A stretch of DNA of 64,000 nt, from assembly GCA_028583405.1 (NCBI GenBank), contig CM053249.1:35044628-35108627 (forward strand). The letters run 5' to 3'. Within the stretch, counting starts at the first letter, position 1. Every line of letters starts with the position of its first letter. The position numbers were made by a program, and so were the translations under genes. The notes beneath the pieces are model-generated. The model worked only from the letters and a program-made list of their open reading frames with translations, ran no database searches and had not been told where the DNA came from. Shown here piece by piece: positions 1 to 12,043 of this stretch. The DNA is from Pogonophryne albipinna (lineage: Eukaryota > Chordata > Actinopteri > Perciformes > Artedidraconidae).

Positions 1-770
<770 letters not shown>

Positions 771-1996
771 TATACTTGCCCTTTTTGTACACCAAACTGA
801 TGTCGTAGCTCTGCAGCCGGAGCAGCATTCTCTGCAGACGGGCAGGGGCTGTGTGGATGGGCTTCTTTAAGATAGTCACTAAAGGTTGGTGGTCAGTCTC
901 CACCACTACAGGCTTTCCATACACATAGTCTTCGAATTTTGTACAGGAAAACACGACAGCTAGCAGTTCTTTTTCAATTTGTGCATACCTCGTCTCTGTG
1001 TCAGTGAGGGTGCGTGATGCAAACGCTACTGGCCTGCCATCTTGCATGCACGCTGCTCCAAGTCCGTAGCATGACGCATCACAGGTGAGCGTGACTGGTC
1101 TATTGACATCATAGTATGACAGGACAGGTGGACTTGAAAAGCATGATCTAAGAATGTCAAATGCATCCTGATGCTGCTGGAACCAACACCATGCAGTGTC
1201 CTTGTGGATGAGTTTTCTCAGTGGCGCTGCGATGTCGCCGAAGTTCGGGATGAACTTGCCGAGGTAGTTAACCATACCAAGGAAACGCTGTAGTGAGACA
1301 ACGTCTGTGGGTACTGGCATGTTAGTGATTGAATCTGTCTTAGAAGGGTCTGCCTTTAGGCCTTCACTAGTGAAAATGTGATCTACATATCCTACATGAT
1401 CCAGACGAAACTTGCACTTGGCTGGATTCAGCTTTAGGTTGACTTCTCTCACTCGTTCCAGCACCTTCTTGAGGTTGGCATCATGCTCAGCAACTCCGCG
1501 GCCACCAATGATGATGTCGTCAACGATGACAGAACATGGGTAACCTGCAAACAGCTGTTCCATCGAGCGTTGAAATACCTCACTAGCAGAGCTAATGCCG
1601 AAGGGCATCCGTAGGAATCTGTACCGCCCAAATGGAGTACTGAAGGTTGTCAACATGGAGGATTTCTTGTCGAGACGTATCTTCCAGAAGGAGTCTTTAG
1701 CATCTAGCACAGAAAACACTTTTGCTCCTGACGTCTGTGCTGCAACTTCTTCTACTGTTCTCATAGGGTGGTGTGGTCTTTTCAGCGCTGTGTTGAGGTC
1801 TTGTGGATTGATACAGTCTTATTTCCTGCTTGTCTTTTTTGTGTGCTGCCACCATAGATGAGACCCAGTCTGTGGGCTCAGTAACTGGTATAATGACACC
1901 TATGTTTTGCATGTGGTTAAGTTCAGCTTTAACTCTGTCTTGCATTGCAATAGGAATGCGGTGGGCAGGTCTAACCAGGTTGTACACGAGGATCAA
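771..1996 (-). pseudogene. gypsy reverse transcriptase/RNase H (block A)
   Basis: The reverse-transcriptase domain contains the VLDAK region and the catalytic motif IVDDII. It is followed by an RNase H domain (LTCDAS, then ETDHQPL), which runs to the Tc1 junction. The N-terminal part of the domain (about 1780-1996) is in a different frame from the rest. The shift lies near 1815, just after a KKDKQEIRL motif, and is identical in the copy at 55678-56901. The protein would polymerise DNA from element RNA in an intact element; here the frame is broken. Confidence 0.88.
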
Positions 1997-2125
1997 CTGT
2001 CATGGAGTAAGTGATTGGTAGTTCTCCAATGTGACAATTCCCATGTCCACGCATGCCCGAAATCCCAGTAGTGGCTGCACATCTTTGTTCACTATGAAGA
2101 AAAGCAACGAATGGTGCTGCTCCTT

Positions 2126-2527
2126 TCAGCAGCAAGGCAGTATGACCAGGCCTTTGGTCTCAATCCTGCTTCCTCCATAAGCAACAAGGTTTATAGCAGT
2201 CTCTTGCTTCACAAGTTGCTCGCCATTGGTCACTTGTGTGAACGTTTCTTGAGACAACACATTGCATTTAGCTCCTGTGTCAACTTTCATTTCAGTTGGT
2301 GTGCCATTAATGTGAATTGTAACAAATCCTTCTTCTTTGTCTTTAGCTTGAGGATTAACACCATCAACACGTCTTTCGATATCTACGCCATCCACGTAGA
2401 ACGTGTCTTCTCTGTGTGTTGTGGGCTCTTCCACTGTTACTTCATGTACAGACTGGTTACAATTATTTCTTTTTGAATGACTGTAGCTGCGTGGTTTAGA
2501 CTTGCAGCATTTTTTGTAGTGATTCAC
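2126..2527 (-). pseudogene. gypsy nucleocapsid/aspartic protease segment (block A)
   Basis: The segment has a basic stretch after a Cys/His cluster and a retropepsin-like active site, VDTGAKCNVL. This belongs between gag and reverse transcriptase in Ty3/gypsy elements. A nonsense codon in the Cys/His region (TGA on the minus strand near 2575) separates it from gag, and the downstream part is shortened by the roughly 90-bp deletion. The other copy (56876-57526) carries the same nonsense codon but not the deletion. Confidence 0.82.
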
Positions 2528-2730
2528 TTTTTCACAGTTATGGCACTTTTGCCCGAAAGCAGGACACTTTTCTCACATAGCTGCATGGCTGCCTCCGCAA
2601 TTATTACAGTTAGAGATGCTCTGGGAGTGAGCGAGTGACTGTGGCTTTGGCTGATACCTTCTGCTAGAAACAGGTCTCACTGCATCAACACTGGTAGCTT
2701 GAACGGCTAACGTCCTGCTGCTTTCCTCTG

Positions 2731-3279
2731 TCATTTCGTGTATACGACTGAAACAGCTTCAGCAAGTGTCAGTTCACTGTCTCTCAACAGAGTTTTTCTT
2801 AAAGAGTCATTGATTATGCCACATACTATTCTGTCACAGATTAGTTCCTCAGCTAAATCTCCAAAATGGCAACTTTTAGCTTTTATCTTCAAATCGCTGC
2901 TGAATGACTCAATGCTCTCACCTTGCTTCTGATTTCTTGAATGAAACTTGTGCCTTTCCATTATTCTGTTATGTTGAGGGTTGCATATTTCACTGAATTT
3001 CCGTATCAAACAGTCCGGGTCCTCCCTTGATTCAGCTGGGGAGATCACCGCACCGTCGGGGCTTGGCGCGCGCACTTCAGCTGCATACATAATGGATCGT
3101 TCACGTTCAATGGCTTCTGGTCCAGCGAGATTGAGGAGGATGTAAGCCTTAGTCCTGGCAGCCTTGTCAGGGTGCGCTGCGGCGATGAAGATTTCATATT
3201 CCCTCTCGAAGATCCGCCAGCTCTCCGCGACGTTTCCTTCAAACATAACAGGGTCCGGACGGCAAAATCCATCCGCCAT
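2731..3279 (-). pseudogene. gypsy gag, N-terminal part (block A)
   Basis: The open frame starts at ATG 3279 just inside the primer-binding region and encodes a gag-type capsid segment (FEGNVAESWRIFE, then NPQHNRIMERHKF). The frame ends near 2731, where it appears shifted relative to the downstream Cys/His region; the same shift is present at 57730. The protein would package element RNA. Assignment rests on position after the 5' LTR and on gag-like composition. Confidence 0.8.
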
Positions 3280-3381
3280 TGTAGCTGGGGCTAGCTTCAG
3301 CCAGCTAGTTAGCATTAGCACGGTCCGTGGAAAAAAAATTCTCCAGACGAGAGGAGAGGCTCGTGCCGTCTTCTGACACCA

Positions 3382-3607
3382 TGTAGAAGTTGTCGATACT
3401 TCTTAATACATGCATGTGTGTATGTACGAGGAATACACAATGCATAGGCAAGTGGTGGCTTTATTTATGACCACAGCATGTACAGTGAACATGTACGTTG
3501 CAAGCCGACTAACAACTGAATGCCTATTACCTTATCACGTCACTGGGTGGCGTACCAGCTACGGTGGCCTGCAAAGGACAAACTTAATCATATGAGAATG
3601 ATCTACA
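3382..3607 (-). repeat. gypsy 5' LTR (block A), 226 bp
   Basis: The LTR starts with TG and ends with CA on the minus strand and has the same length as the two LTRs of the complete copy (52243-52468 and 58382-58607). The minus-strand sequence just inside it, TGGTGTCAGAAG, is a plausible tRNA primer-binding site. A hAT element is inserted one base beyond its outer end. Confidence 0.93.
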
Positions 3608-3608
3608 G

Positions 3609-5129
3609 CAGAGGTGCCCAGTACGTCGACCGGTCGACCGCGGGGGCAATGCTGGTAGATCGCGAGTCATTCATAAAAAAAAAAAATGCACCTCCGTTAA
3701 AATAGACAAAACAGGTTTTGATCCCTCCTCCCTTGGCCTCCCTGCCACTTAATTCAGGAGTTTACTTGATTGACAGAAAAAGCGACCTATCGCTTTCCAG
3801 TCTGTTAACCCAGAATGCAAAGCGATACAAAATCAGTCAAGTGCCGGGAAAACTCAAATTAAATTAAAGAGACAAACAAGAGACAAACAACAAAATGAGT
3901 GCGGGACCGAGCAAAAAGCTAAAGACATACCACTTCCACCCAGAATGAGGAAGAATATTTTGTTGTGATGTCACATTCAAAGGTTATTTGCATTATTTGT
4001 AAAGCAAGCGTCGCTCTGCCAAAGAAAGGTAACGTGGAGAGGCATTATTGGAGTGTTCACAAGGCATATGACAGCGACTTCCCTCCGAGTAGCGAGTTGA
4101 GAAAGAGAAAGGTCATGTATTATTGCTACACAAACATTATCTCGCAGTCTTAGTGTCGCCAACTCGTTTCTAACATGCAAAAAGACAAAAAATGCATATA
4201 TGGTCGGTGTATTTTTGATCTTTTCGATCCAGACTAGATCTCTCTCCCCCGTGTGCGAGGGGGCGGGGCAGTTTACACACACGCAGCTGCTCCATGCAGC
4301 AACACACGGCGGGGATGGCGGAGAGAAGCGCTCCAAGGTGTGGTTAAATGTTACCCGTCTTGAGGTGGACAATGCTCGTTGTCAAGAGTGTTTAGCATGT
4401 AAGGGCGGTAACACGAGCAATTTGTCTAAACATTTAGCAAAAGTGCACCACATCCAGACGGAGAAATGCACCGGGTTCGACTGTCTTTCTAGTAGCTCTG
4501 TAGCCCCATCCACGAGTAACTTTTCCACGTCAGGTGTTATGTATGCTAGCAGCAGCAACACACGGAGTTAACTCAATTATACAAACATGGGTTAATAATT
4601 AGAGGTAACTGAGTTACTCTTTATTTTGTTAAAGTTTCAGCTATTCTGTTTACAGTTCTGTCATCAGATTATTTAATATGATTTGTTAAAACATTGTTGT
4701 TTCTTTTGATGTGAAATATTATTTATTTAATTTAAATAAAAAGCAATGTCAATTTTGTAAACAATTTGTTAAGTTAATTGAATAATATATGTATTTTTGA
4801 ATCAAGTATTCATCTTTGTCTTCATTGCTTCCACATGCCTAAAACAACCTCAAGCTAAATCTAAAAGTTGATGGCTAAATAAGAGCGTTTGAGAAATTGT
4901 GCAAGGCATACAATAGTCCGAATAGTCGATTAATCGTTTCATTAATCGATAGATTAATCGATTATCAAATTAGTCGTTTGTTGCAGCCCGATTGTAGTTA
5001 TCCCATGTATAAATAAAACGTGTTATTCAGCAACCCTTGCAATTTGGGATTTTATTTTTGGTGGGTAGACCTCGGTGAGCTGGTCATTTCAAAAGTAGCT
5101 CACCAGCCAAAAAAGTGTGGGCACCCCTG
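3609..5129 (+). mobile_element. hAT element, non-autonomous (block A)
   Basis: The ends are CAGAGGTGCCCA and, inverted, CAGGGGTGCCCA. They are flanked by a perfect 8-bp target duplication ATCTACAG (3601-3608 and 5130-5137). It contains two BED-type zinc-finger relics: residues like those of hAT transposase N-termini at 3965-4153, and another at 4330-4570 (CQECLACKGG, then LSKHLAKVH). The right part has short inverted motifs of ATTAATCGAT around 4925-4975, so another hAT may be nested inside. No catalytic domain is present. An insert near 3630-3680 is absent from the copy at 58609. Confidence 0.88.
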
Positions 5130-5136
5130 ATCTACA

Positions 5137-5141
5137 GCCTT
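5137..5141. repeat. Target duplication GCCTT of the gypsy element (right side)
   Basis: After removal of the hAT element and its own duplication, the base following the gypsy LTR reads GCCTT. The same five bases precede the left LTR of the complete copy at 52238-52242. Confidence 0.8.
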
Positions 5142-5209
5142 GACCGGTACTTGCTTTTGTTCAAAGTCAATGCGGAAAACCCGCACTCACACAGGTTTGT
5201 AGGTGGAGG

Positions 5210-5410
5210 CAGGGGCGGACTGGGACTAAAGATCAGCCCTGGAATCTCACACAGCCCAGCCCACACAAATTGGTAGATCACGCTAGTGAACTGTCAACGG
5301 GGGGGAACCTCGCTTGGTGGAAACGGCCCGCTGAACGGACCTCTGTCGCCTGTCAGCGCAACTTAAATGACGCCATTTAAAAACATAAAAAATAAAGGGC
5401 GGTGCCGGCC
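5210..5410. mobile_element. Short hAT-type element, right end deleted (block A)
   Basis: It begins CAGGGGCGGACTGG, as does the complete 368-bp copy at 60162-60529. Here the right part and flanking DNA (equivalent to about 60362-60601) are missing, and the sequence jumps directly at GCCGGCC into flanking DNA. Confidence 0.8.
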
Positions 5411-5913
5411 AAAAGTGACACTTTACTCGTCTTTTTCTCGTTATTTTTTTCTGAAGCTCTCTCGCGCCTCACACTTTGAAAACCGCTGGTTTAGACTATT
5501 TGGTTTTCAAAATAAAGGGCCATCGGAACACACCGGAAAACGTGTTTTTTTGTCTCGTATTTTAAACTTAAATAATCGTAAACGTTCTACAGAAGTCTAT
5601 ATGGAGGGAAATGATTTACTTTAATCGATTTTTGCTTCAAATAGTATATATATGGGTCCATAACAGATCATTAGGTTACATGCGTGCTGATGTATCGACA
5701 TGAACATAAATCTGCTATAATATATATAATCACACACACACTCATCAGATGAACCTAGCATTTCTCTGAGTTCCCTTGACTCCTTTCCTCAACTTTAACA
5801 ATTACTCTCATTTAATTTAGTGCGTTACTTTTGTTTTTATCGCCCATTTATCATTATTACTTTTGTGTGAACGAAGTGTCTTGGTTTATTTTCGCTTCTC
5901 TTTCTTGCTTCAG

Positions 5914-6093
<180 letters not shown>

Positions 6094-6251
6094 CTCTTCA
6101 GCAGCAGCAGTACAGAGTTAGCGGTGCTAGCATCCAGCCCAGTAGTGGGTTCGTCCAGGAAGAGGACGGGGGGGTCGATGATCAGCTCCATGCCGATGCT
6201 CGTCCTCTTCCTCTCTCCCCCGGAAACACCCCGCATCAGCTCAGTGCCCAC
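6094..6251 (-). CDS. abcg2: abcg2-like exon 6: ABC signature and Walker B
   Basis: A 158-nt exon with an AG acceptor before 6251 and a GT donor after 6094. It encodes the ABC signature VSGGERKR and the Walker B motif [12 protein letters not shown] of the nucleotide-binding domain, very close to vertebrate ABCG2. ABCG2 is a plasma-membrane half transporter that dimerises and exports xenobiotics and urate using ATP. The length matches the mammalian exon as I recall it. Exons 7-16 do not follow; a (TG)n tract leads straight into the duplicated block. Confidence 0.93.

Positions 6252-6254
<3 letters not shown>

Positions 6255-6314
<60 letters not shown>
6255..6314. repeat. (CA)n in abcg2 intron 5
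   Basis: Imperfect CA repeat directly upstream of the exon 6 acceptor; it leaves almost no conventional polypyrimidine tract. Confidence 0.95.
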
Positions 6315-6320
<6 letters not shown>

Positions 6321-6705
6321 CTTTTAATCTCAGAGAATCTAGGAGGGTATTTTCCCCCTAAATTTGTGATTTTATTTCTCGTAAACTAACCACTTTATCT
6401 CTGAGAATATTACGGTTTTCATAAATGTTTGACTGAATCTCTGTGAATATCTCATACTTTTATCCAAGAATAGTTAAAAAGGGTGTTTCCCATAAATGTG
6501 GTAGATTTGGTCTCATAACTTAATCAGGATTTTCCTTGTAGATTTGGAGGGATCATTTATATCATTCTTAGTTTTGTTTGGCATTTAAAATGAACAAATA
6601 TGTTCCCATTACTAGCTTTCTGCATTTGTTTATTTGTTTATTGCACTCCCCCCCCCCCCTCCTCCTCTTCCTCCTCCTTTTCCTCCTCCCCCCCCCCCTC
6701 CTCAC

Positions 6706-6858
6706 CCTGGAGTCGGCCACCCGTCCGAGCCCCAGCTCCTGGATCAGTTTCTCCACTTTCTGCTTCTTCTCCTCCTGAGAGACGGAGGCCGGCAGCCGGA
6801 GCGCCGCCGAGAAGGTTAAGTTCTCTCTGACGGTCAGAGTGCCCATCACCACGTCGTC
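6706..6858 (-). CDS. abcg2: abcg2-like exon 5: nucleotide-binding domain middle
   Basis: A 153-nt exon, acceptor CTTCAG before 6858 and donor GTGAGG after 6706. It encodes DDVVMGTLTVRENL and the following helical segment ending VADSR, matching the ABCG2 region between the Walker A and signature motifs (Q-loop side). Phase 0 at both ends joins cleanly to exons 4 and 6. Its acceptor is built from the first unit of the large purine minisatellite in intron 4. Confidence 0.93.
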
Positions 6859-6861
6859 CTG

Positions 6862-9129
6862 AAGAAGCATGGAGAAGAACGTGAAGAAGAAACATGGAGA
6901 AGAAACATGGAGAACATGAAGAAGAAGCATGGAGAAGAACGTGAAGAACATGAAGAAGAACAATGGAGAAGAAACATGGAGAACATGAAGAAGAAACATG
7001 GAGAAGAAACATGGAGAACATGAAGAAGAAACATGGAGAAGATGAAGAAGAACGTGAAGAAGAAACATGGAGAAGATGAAGAAGAACGTGAAGAAGAAAC
7101 ATGGAGAAGATGAAGAAGAAACATGGAGAAGAAACATGGAGAACATGAAGAAGAAGCATGGAGAAGAACGTGAAGAAGAAACATGGAAAAGAACGTGAAG
7201 AAGAACGTGAAGAAGAAACATGGAGAAGAAACATGGAGAAGATGAAGAAGAACGTGAAGAAGAAACATGGAGAAGAACGTGAAGAAGAACGTGAAGAAGA
7301 AACATGGAGAAGAAACATGGAGAAGAACGTGAAGAAGAACGTGAAGAAGAAACATGGAGAAGAAACATGGAGAAGAAACATGAAGAAGAAACATGGAAAA
7401 GAAACATGGAGAAGAAACATGGAGAAGAAACATGAAGAAGAAACATGGAGAAGAACGTGAAGAAGAAACATGGAGAAGAACGTGAAGAAGAAACATGGAA
7501 AAGAAACATGGAGAAGAAACATGGAGAAGAAACATGAAGAAGAAACATGGAAAATAAACATGGAAAAGAAACATGGAGAAGAAACATGGAGAAGAAACAT
7601 GAAGAAGAAACATGGAGAAGAACGTGAAGAAGAAACATGGAAAAGAAACATGGAGAAGAAACATGGAGAAGAAACATGGAAAAGAAACATGGAGAAGAAA
7701 CATGGAGAAGAAACATGAAGAAGAAACATGAAGAAGAACGTGAAGAAGAAACATGGAGAAGAAACATGGAGAAGAAACATGGAAAATAAACATGGAGAAG
7801 AAACATGGAGAAGAACGTGAAGAAGAAACATGGAGAAGAAACATGGAGAAGAAACATGGAAAATAAACATGGAGAAGAAACATGGAGAAGAACGTGAAGA
7901 AGAAAATGAAGAAGAAACATGGAGAAGAACGTGAAGAAGAACGTGAAGAAGAAACATGGAGAAGAACGTGAAGAAGAACGTGAAGAAGAAACATGGAGAA
8001 GAACGTGAAGAAGAAACATGGAGAAGAAACATGGAGAAGAAACATGGAAAAGAAACATGGAGAAGAAACATGGAGAAGAAACATGGAAAAGAAACATGGA
8101 GAAGAACGTGAAGAAGAACGTGAAGAAGAAACATGGAGAAGAAACATGGAAAAGAAACATGGAGAAGAACGTGAAGAAGAACGTGAAGAAGAAACATGAA
8201 GAAGAAACATGGAAAAGAAACATGGAGAAGAAACATGGAGAAGAAACATGGAGAAGAAACATGGAAAAGAAACATGGAGAAGAACGTGAAGAAGAACGTG
8301 AAGAAGAAACATGAAGAAGAACGTGAAGAAGAAACATGAAGAAGAAACATGGAGAAGAACGTGAAGAAGAACGTGAAGAAGAACGTGAAGAAGAAACGTG
8401 AAGAAGAAACATGGAGAAGAACGTGAAGAAGAACGTGAAGAAGAAACATGGAGAAGAAACATGGAGAAGAACGTGAAGAAGAACGTGAAGAAAAAACATG
8501 GAGAAGAAACATGGAGAAGAAACATGAAGAAGAACGTGAAGAAGAAACGTGAAGAAGAAACATGAAGAAGAAACATGGAGAAGAAACATGGAAAAGAAAC
8601 ATGGAGAAGAACGTGAAGAAGAAACATGGAGAAGAAACATGGAGAAGAAACATGGAGAAGAACGTGAAGAAGAAACATGGAGAAGAAACGTGAAGAAGAA
8701 ACATGGAGAAGAAACATGGAAAATAAACATGGAGAAGAACGTGAAGAAGAAACGTGAAGAAGAAACATGAAGAAGAACGTGAAGATGAAACGTGAAGAAG
8801 AAACATGGAGAAGAACGTGAAGAAGAACGTGAAGAAGAAACATGGAGAAGAAACATGGAGAAGAAACATGGAGAAGAAACATGGAAAAGAAACATGGAGA
8901 AGAACGTGAAGAAGAACGTGAGGAAGAAACATGGAGAAGAAACATGGAGAAGAAACATGGAGAAGAAACATGGAAAAGAAACATGGAGAAGAACGTGAAG
9001 AAGAAACATGGAGAAGAAACATGGAGAAGAAACATGGAAAAGAAACATGAAGAAGAACGTGAAGAAGAAACATGGAGAAGAAACATGAAGAAGAAACATG
9101 AAGAAGAAACATGGAGAAGAACGTGAAGA
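6862..9129. repeat. Purine-rich minisatellite in abcg2 intron 4
   Basis: About 2.27 kb made of 12-13-bp units. Three main types alternate irregularly: ACATGGAGAAGAA, ACATGAAGAAGAA and ACGTGAAGAAGA, with variants (GGAAAA, GGAAAATA). The plus strand is almost only purine apart from one CAT or CGT step per unit. No unit contains a stop in the minus frames, which creates apparent reading frames of over 800 codons that are not genes. It ends within a few bases of the exon 5 acceptor. Confidence 0.97.
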
Positions 9130-9165
9130 ATGATCAGAACCAAAACTAAAACAAACCCTGTTAAC

Positions 9166-9566
9166 CTGAGAGGAGAGGAGAGGAGAAGAGAGGAGAAGAG
9201 AGGAGAAGAGAGGAGAAGAGAGGAGGGGAGAGAGGAGAGGAGAGGAGAGAGGAGAGGAGAGGAGAGGAGAGGAGAGGAGGGGAGAGGAGAGGAGGGGAGA
9301 GGAGAGGAGAGGAGAGAGGAGAGAGGAGAGAGGAGAGAGGAGAGGAGGGGAGAGGAGAGGAGGGGAGAGGAGAGGAGAGGAGAGGAGAGGAGGGGAGAGG
9401 AGAGGAGAGGAGAGGAGAGGAGAGGAGAGGAGAGGAGGGGAGGATAGAGGAGAGGAGGGGAGAGAGGAGAGGAGAGGAGAGAGGAGAGGAGGGGAGAGGA
9501 GGGGAGAGGAGAGGCGAGGAGAGGAGAGAGGAGAGAGGAGAGGAGAGGCGAGGAGAGGAGAGGAGG
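9166..9566. repeat. (GAGAGG)n purine tract
   Basis: About 400 bp of GAGGA, GAGAGG and GGGGA repeats, pure purine on the plus strand except for rare bases. It lies next to the larger minisatellite in the same intron. Confidence 0.97.
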
Positions 9567-9834
9567 CACTAAATAAAAAGTAATAGTATCACTAAAGTCA
9601 TTTCAATTCATGCCGAGGGGAAAATGCACATCAGTAATTCATTTCATTGAAATTGCACGGACACAGTTCTCGAGACATTTCACCATAAATCCCATTGGTC
9701 ACTCTCATGGTGGCGCTAGAGGGAAAGTCAGATTATCATTAATGTCACTAGGGTTCATCCTCTGGAAACCATGAATGTTTTGTAGACGCCTGATTGGCTC
9801 CTGCAGTTCTACTTCCTGTCTGACCTCCTCTCAC

Positions 9835-9949
9835 CTGCACCACGTATCCCGACAGACACTTGAAGTTTGGAGGCTGGTGAGCTCCGTCGATCAGAACCTC
9901 TCCGGAGAGCCCGGCCGGGTCCTTCCTCGCCGCCAACACGTCCAGAAAC
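9835..9949 (-). CDS. abcg2: abcg2-like exon 4
   Basis: A 115-nt exon with an AG acceptor and a GTGAGA donor. It encodes FLDVLAARKDPAGLSGEV and continues to SGYVVQ, the segment after Walker A up to the Q-loop Gln in ABCG2. The first base completes the Ser codon begun in exon 3 (TC|G), and it ends in phase 0 before exon 5. The encoded residues are close to the mammalian protein and show no lesion. Confidence 0.93.
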
Positions 9950-10472
9950 CTGATGTAGGGAGATTCAAGTTAGAGGGCTGATTGGACACATATTTTACTA
10001 ACACTTTGTATTTGTTTAACAAACAGTACTTCTTGTATTTTGGATAATTCTTTTTTGAATTTTTCACATATTTTCTGCTTATTTTTTAAATATATTTTAC
10101 TCATAGTTTTTGGGATATTTAACACATTTCACACTCATACAACGTTTCACATATTTTAATAATTATTATTTGTATTTTTATTTTTCACATTATTTTCTGA
10201 TATTTTTGGCAATAATTTTAAGACATTTTCTGGATAATTCTTCCCATATTTTAGTTATATGTTATTTTACAAATGTCTTGCAGTAATTATTTATTAATTT
10301 GAATAATAAAAATAGCTTCCCTACCATGTAAAGGAACACGTTATCCTTTAGTTCATCACCAGCTGCAGATGCATGCTTTCCACTGGATGAAAACTACAGT
10401 ATTTCCCTCTGAGATGTCGGGTTGTCAAAGTTTAAATTAGCACATGAAGTAAATATTAAAGTTCAGACTCAC

Positions 10473-10532
10473 GATGATTTCCCACTTCCTGTTGCTCCCA
10501 TGATGGCGTTCAGTCCCGGCTTCATGAGGCCA
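10473..10532 (-). CDS. abcg2: abcg2-like exon 3: Walker A
   Basis: A 60-nt exon with a CTCAG acceptor and GTGAGT donor. It encodes GLMKPGLNAIM followed by the Walker A loop GATGSGKSS, which binds the ATP phosphates. Its first base T completes a codon begun AA, exactly the phase left by the N-terminal exon at 21648-21778, but that exon is on the opposite strand. No N-terminal exon lies upstream on this strand between 10533 and 21500. Confidence 0.93.
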
Positions 10533-10821
10533 CTGAGGGAGAAAATAACAAAAACACTTTAGAAAGCAAGCTGGTAACGATTTTGCTGCCGAGAAACACA
10601 AGGTGAATAGCCACTTACAATGCTGCAAGTTGTTTTTAGTGAGAAAATGTTGTTTAGTTGTTCAGACTTTTAGGAAAATGACAGGAAGTTCTAGGTTATA
10701 ATCAGTCCTGAAAAAAGTAAAAATGCATCAGAAAAAAGATCATGGAAAGTGTAGGAGACCAAATTGTTGTGCTCCCTATCTCTGTTTCTTATCCTATATC
10801 TAATAGAACTGCTCGGGTCTT
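10533..10821. other. Intronic sequence, no gene seen
   Basis: Intron DNA upstream (on the minus strand) of abcg2 exon 3, ending at the left arm of the 202-bp inverted repeat. Nothing else is recognised. Confidence 0.6.
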
Positions 10822-11023
10822 GATAGATTGAGTGGGGAAGTTCATGAGATCTTTCTAGAGGGTTATCAAGAATAACTTTTATCCAATGACCTTTTCCCTC
10901 TCTGTCTGTGTCTGTGTATTCTCTTGTTCCGATTAACCCAGCCAAATCTTTGTTCTTGTTTTGTATCTATATCTACGCCGGGATCCGGAGTCGAGGCTGA
11001 TCCTCTTGCTGTAGTCCTGTGTC
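10822..11023 (+). repeat. Left arm of perfect 202-bp inverted repeat
   Basis: This segment is the exact reverse complement, by eye, of 24453-24654. The other arm is the end of a longer interspersed repeat (23945-24654); here only the end is present and it is fused to a copy of the DUF4806 gene segment at 11025. Confidence 0.93.
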
Positions 11024-11024
11024 A

Positions 11025-11619
11025 GCTGGCAACTGCTCTGACTAACGCCTTAGCCTTAGGTTGGAAAGAAAGACAAGCGTTGCACCAGCAAGAAGCCATT
11101 CAAGGAACCGGCAATACAAGACTGCATGTTTGGTGAGTTTCCTCCCCTGCAAACCAATTATTAGCTTAAGTTTAGGGAGTGAGGTGTGACTGATGGTGAT
11201 TCAGAACATAATTATGCTCTTTGTGAGCCATATAGTACCAACTACCGAGTTTGAATCAAACTCCTATAATGTATTTTATGTCTCTTCTCTGCCCTTGTTT
11301 CATGTCTCTCTGTAATCCCCTGTTGAAGAATAAAGCATGAACTTAATCTAACAAAAAAGGTTAGGTTGGAATCAGGTGATGGTGAAGCTATAAGAAATAA
11401 ACCAAAAAAAGACAACCTAATTGGTGAGCTTTAGAGGTGCTCGGATGCAAATGTTATTACCTGGATAGAGCCAGGCTTGCCGTTTGCTCCTCTTTCCAGT
11501 CCAGTCTTTTAGCAAACTGGCTGCTGACTGTAGCTTGTGTTACTGTACAGAGTGAGAGTGATTTTCTTATTATAACAGAAGTTGTATGGGATACACACAC
11601 TCTCTCTCTCTCTCTCTTC
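11025..11619 (+). repeat. Displaced copy of a DUF4806 exon and intron
   Basis: This roughly 595-bp segment nearly equals 16552-17144. It carries a truncated copy of the exon encoding ATALTNA..GWKERQAL and its GTGAGT donor, then intron sequence, ending in a (CT)n tract. It begins in mid-exon, so it is a partial copy and not a functional exon. The left edge coincides with the end of the inverted-repeat arm. Confidence 0.92.
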
Positions 11620-12043
11620 AAGTTAGCTTGCTTTTACAAAACATGCAGAACGCACGGTTGTGGCACAACGTTAGTGGATAAAATTAACGTAAATCCTCTA
11701 TGCCTCTAAAAGTTAATAAAACCTGCCCAGACATCCATGCGGTAACAAAAGAAGAAAGCGCGCCGCCTGCCGCCATCTTATGCTCGAAAATAGTGTTTCT
11801 CTGATCATTTTGTGAAAACTTTGCAACCCAGCTAACCTTCAAAGTTTTTTCTCTTTAGGCTGAAACTGAAGCAACTGGCAGATTTAGGGCTTCTTCAACC
11901 TGGTAAGCCTTGCAGTGGAGAAACTAACGCGCTTGGGGGGAGGGGTGCTAGTGGAGCCTGTGGAGCCTCGCAGCAGCGAAACTGGTGCGCTTACACTGTA
12001 GGTGCGCCGCGTTTGGGGGGGGGGGGTGCTAGTGTGTGTTAAG

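Larger units (their letters stand above)
771..3607 (-). mobile_element. Ty3/gypsy retrotransposon, 5' part (block A)
   Basis: The element reads right to left: 5' LTR at 3382-3607, gag, nucleocapsid/protease, then reverse transcriptase/RNase H up to the Tc1 insertion at 770. The integrase and 3' LTR would lie to the left of the window. Compared with the complete copy at 52243-58607 it lacks roughly 90 bp near 2032 (present at about 56934-57025), a deletion at a short CAA repeat. Coding lesions shared with that copy show it was dead before duplication. Confidence 0.93.

Noticed and set aside
3965..4571. Stand-alone BED zinc-finger genes
   Set aside because: Both lie within a hAT element with defined ends and target duplication, and the frames are short fragments.
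9130..9447. Plus-strand frame rich in Arg and Glu
   Set aside because: Translation of the GAGAGG repeat, not a gene.
6568..9569. Three overlapping minus-strand frames of more than 800 codons
   Set aside because: They arise because the minisatellite units contain no stop in those frames; composition is only F, S, M, L, H, V, P, C and R repeats. Only the exon 5 part is real coding sequence.
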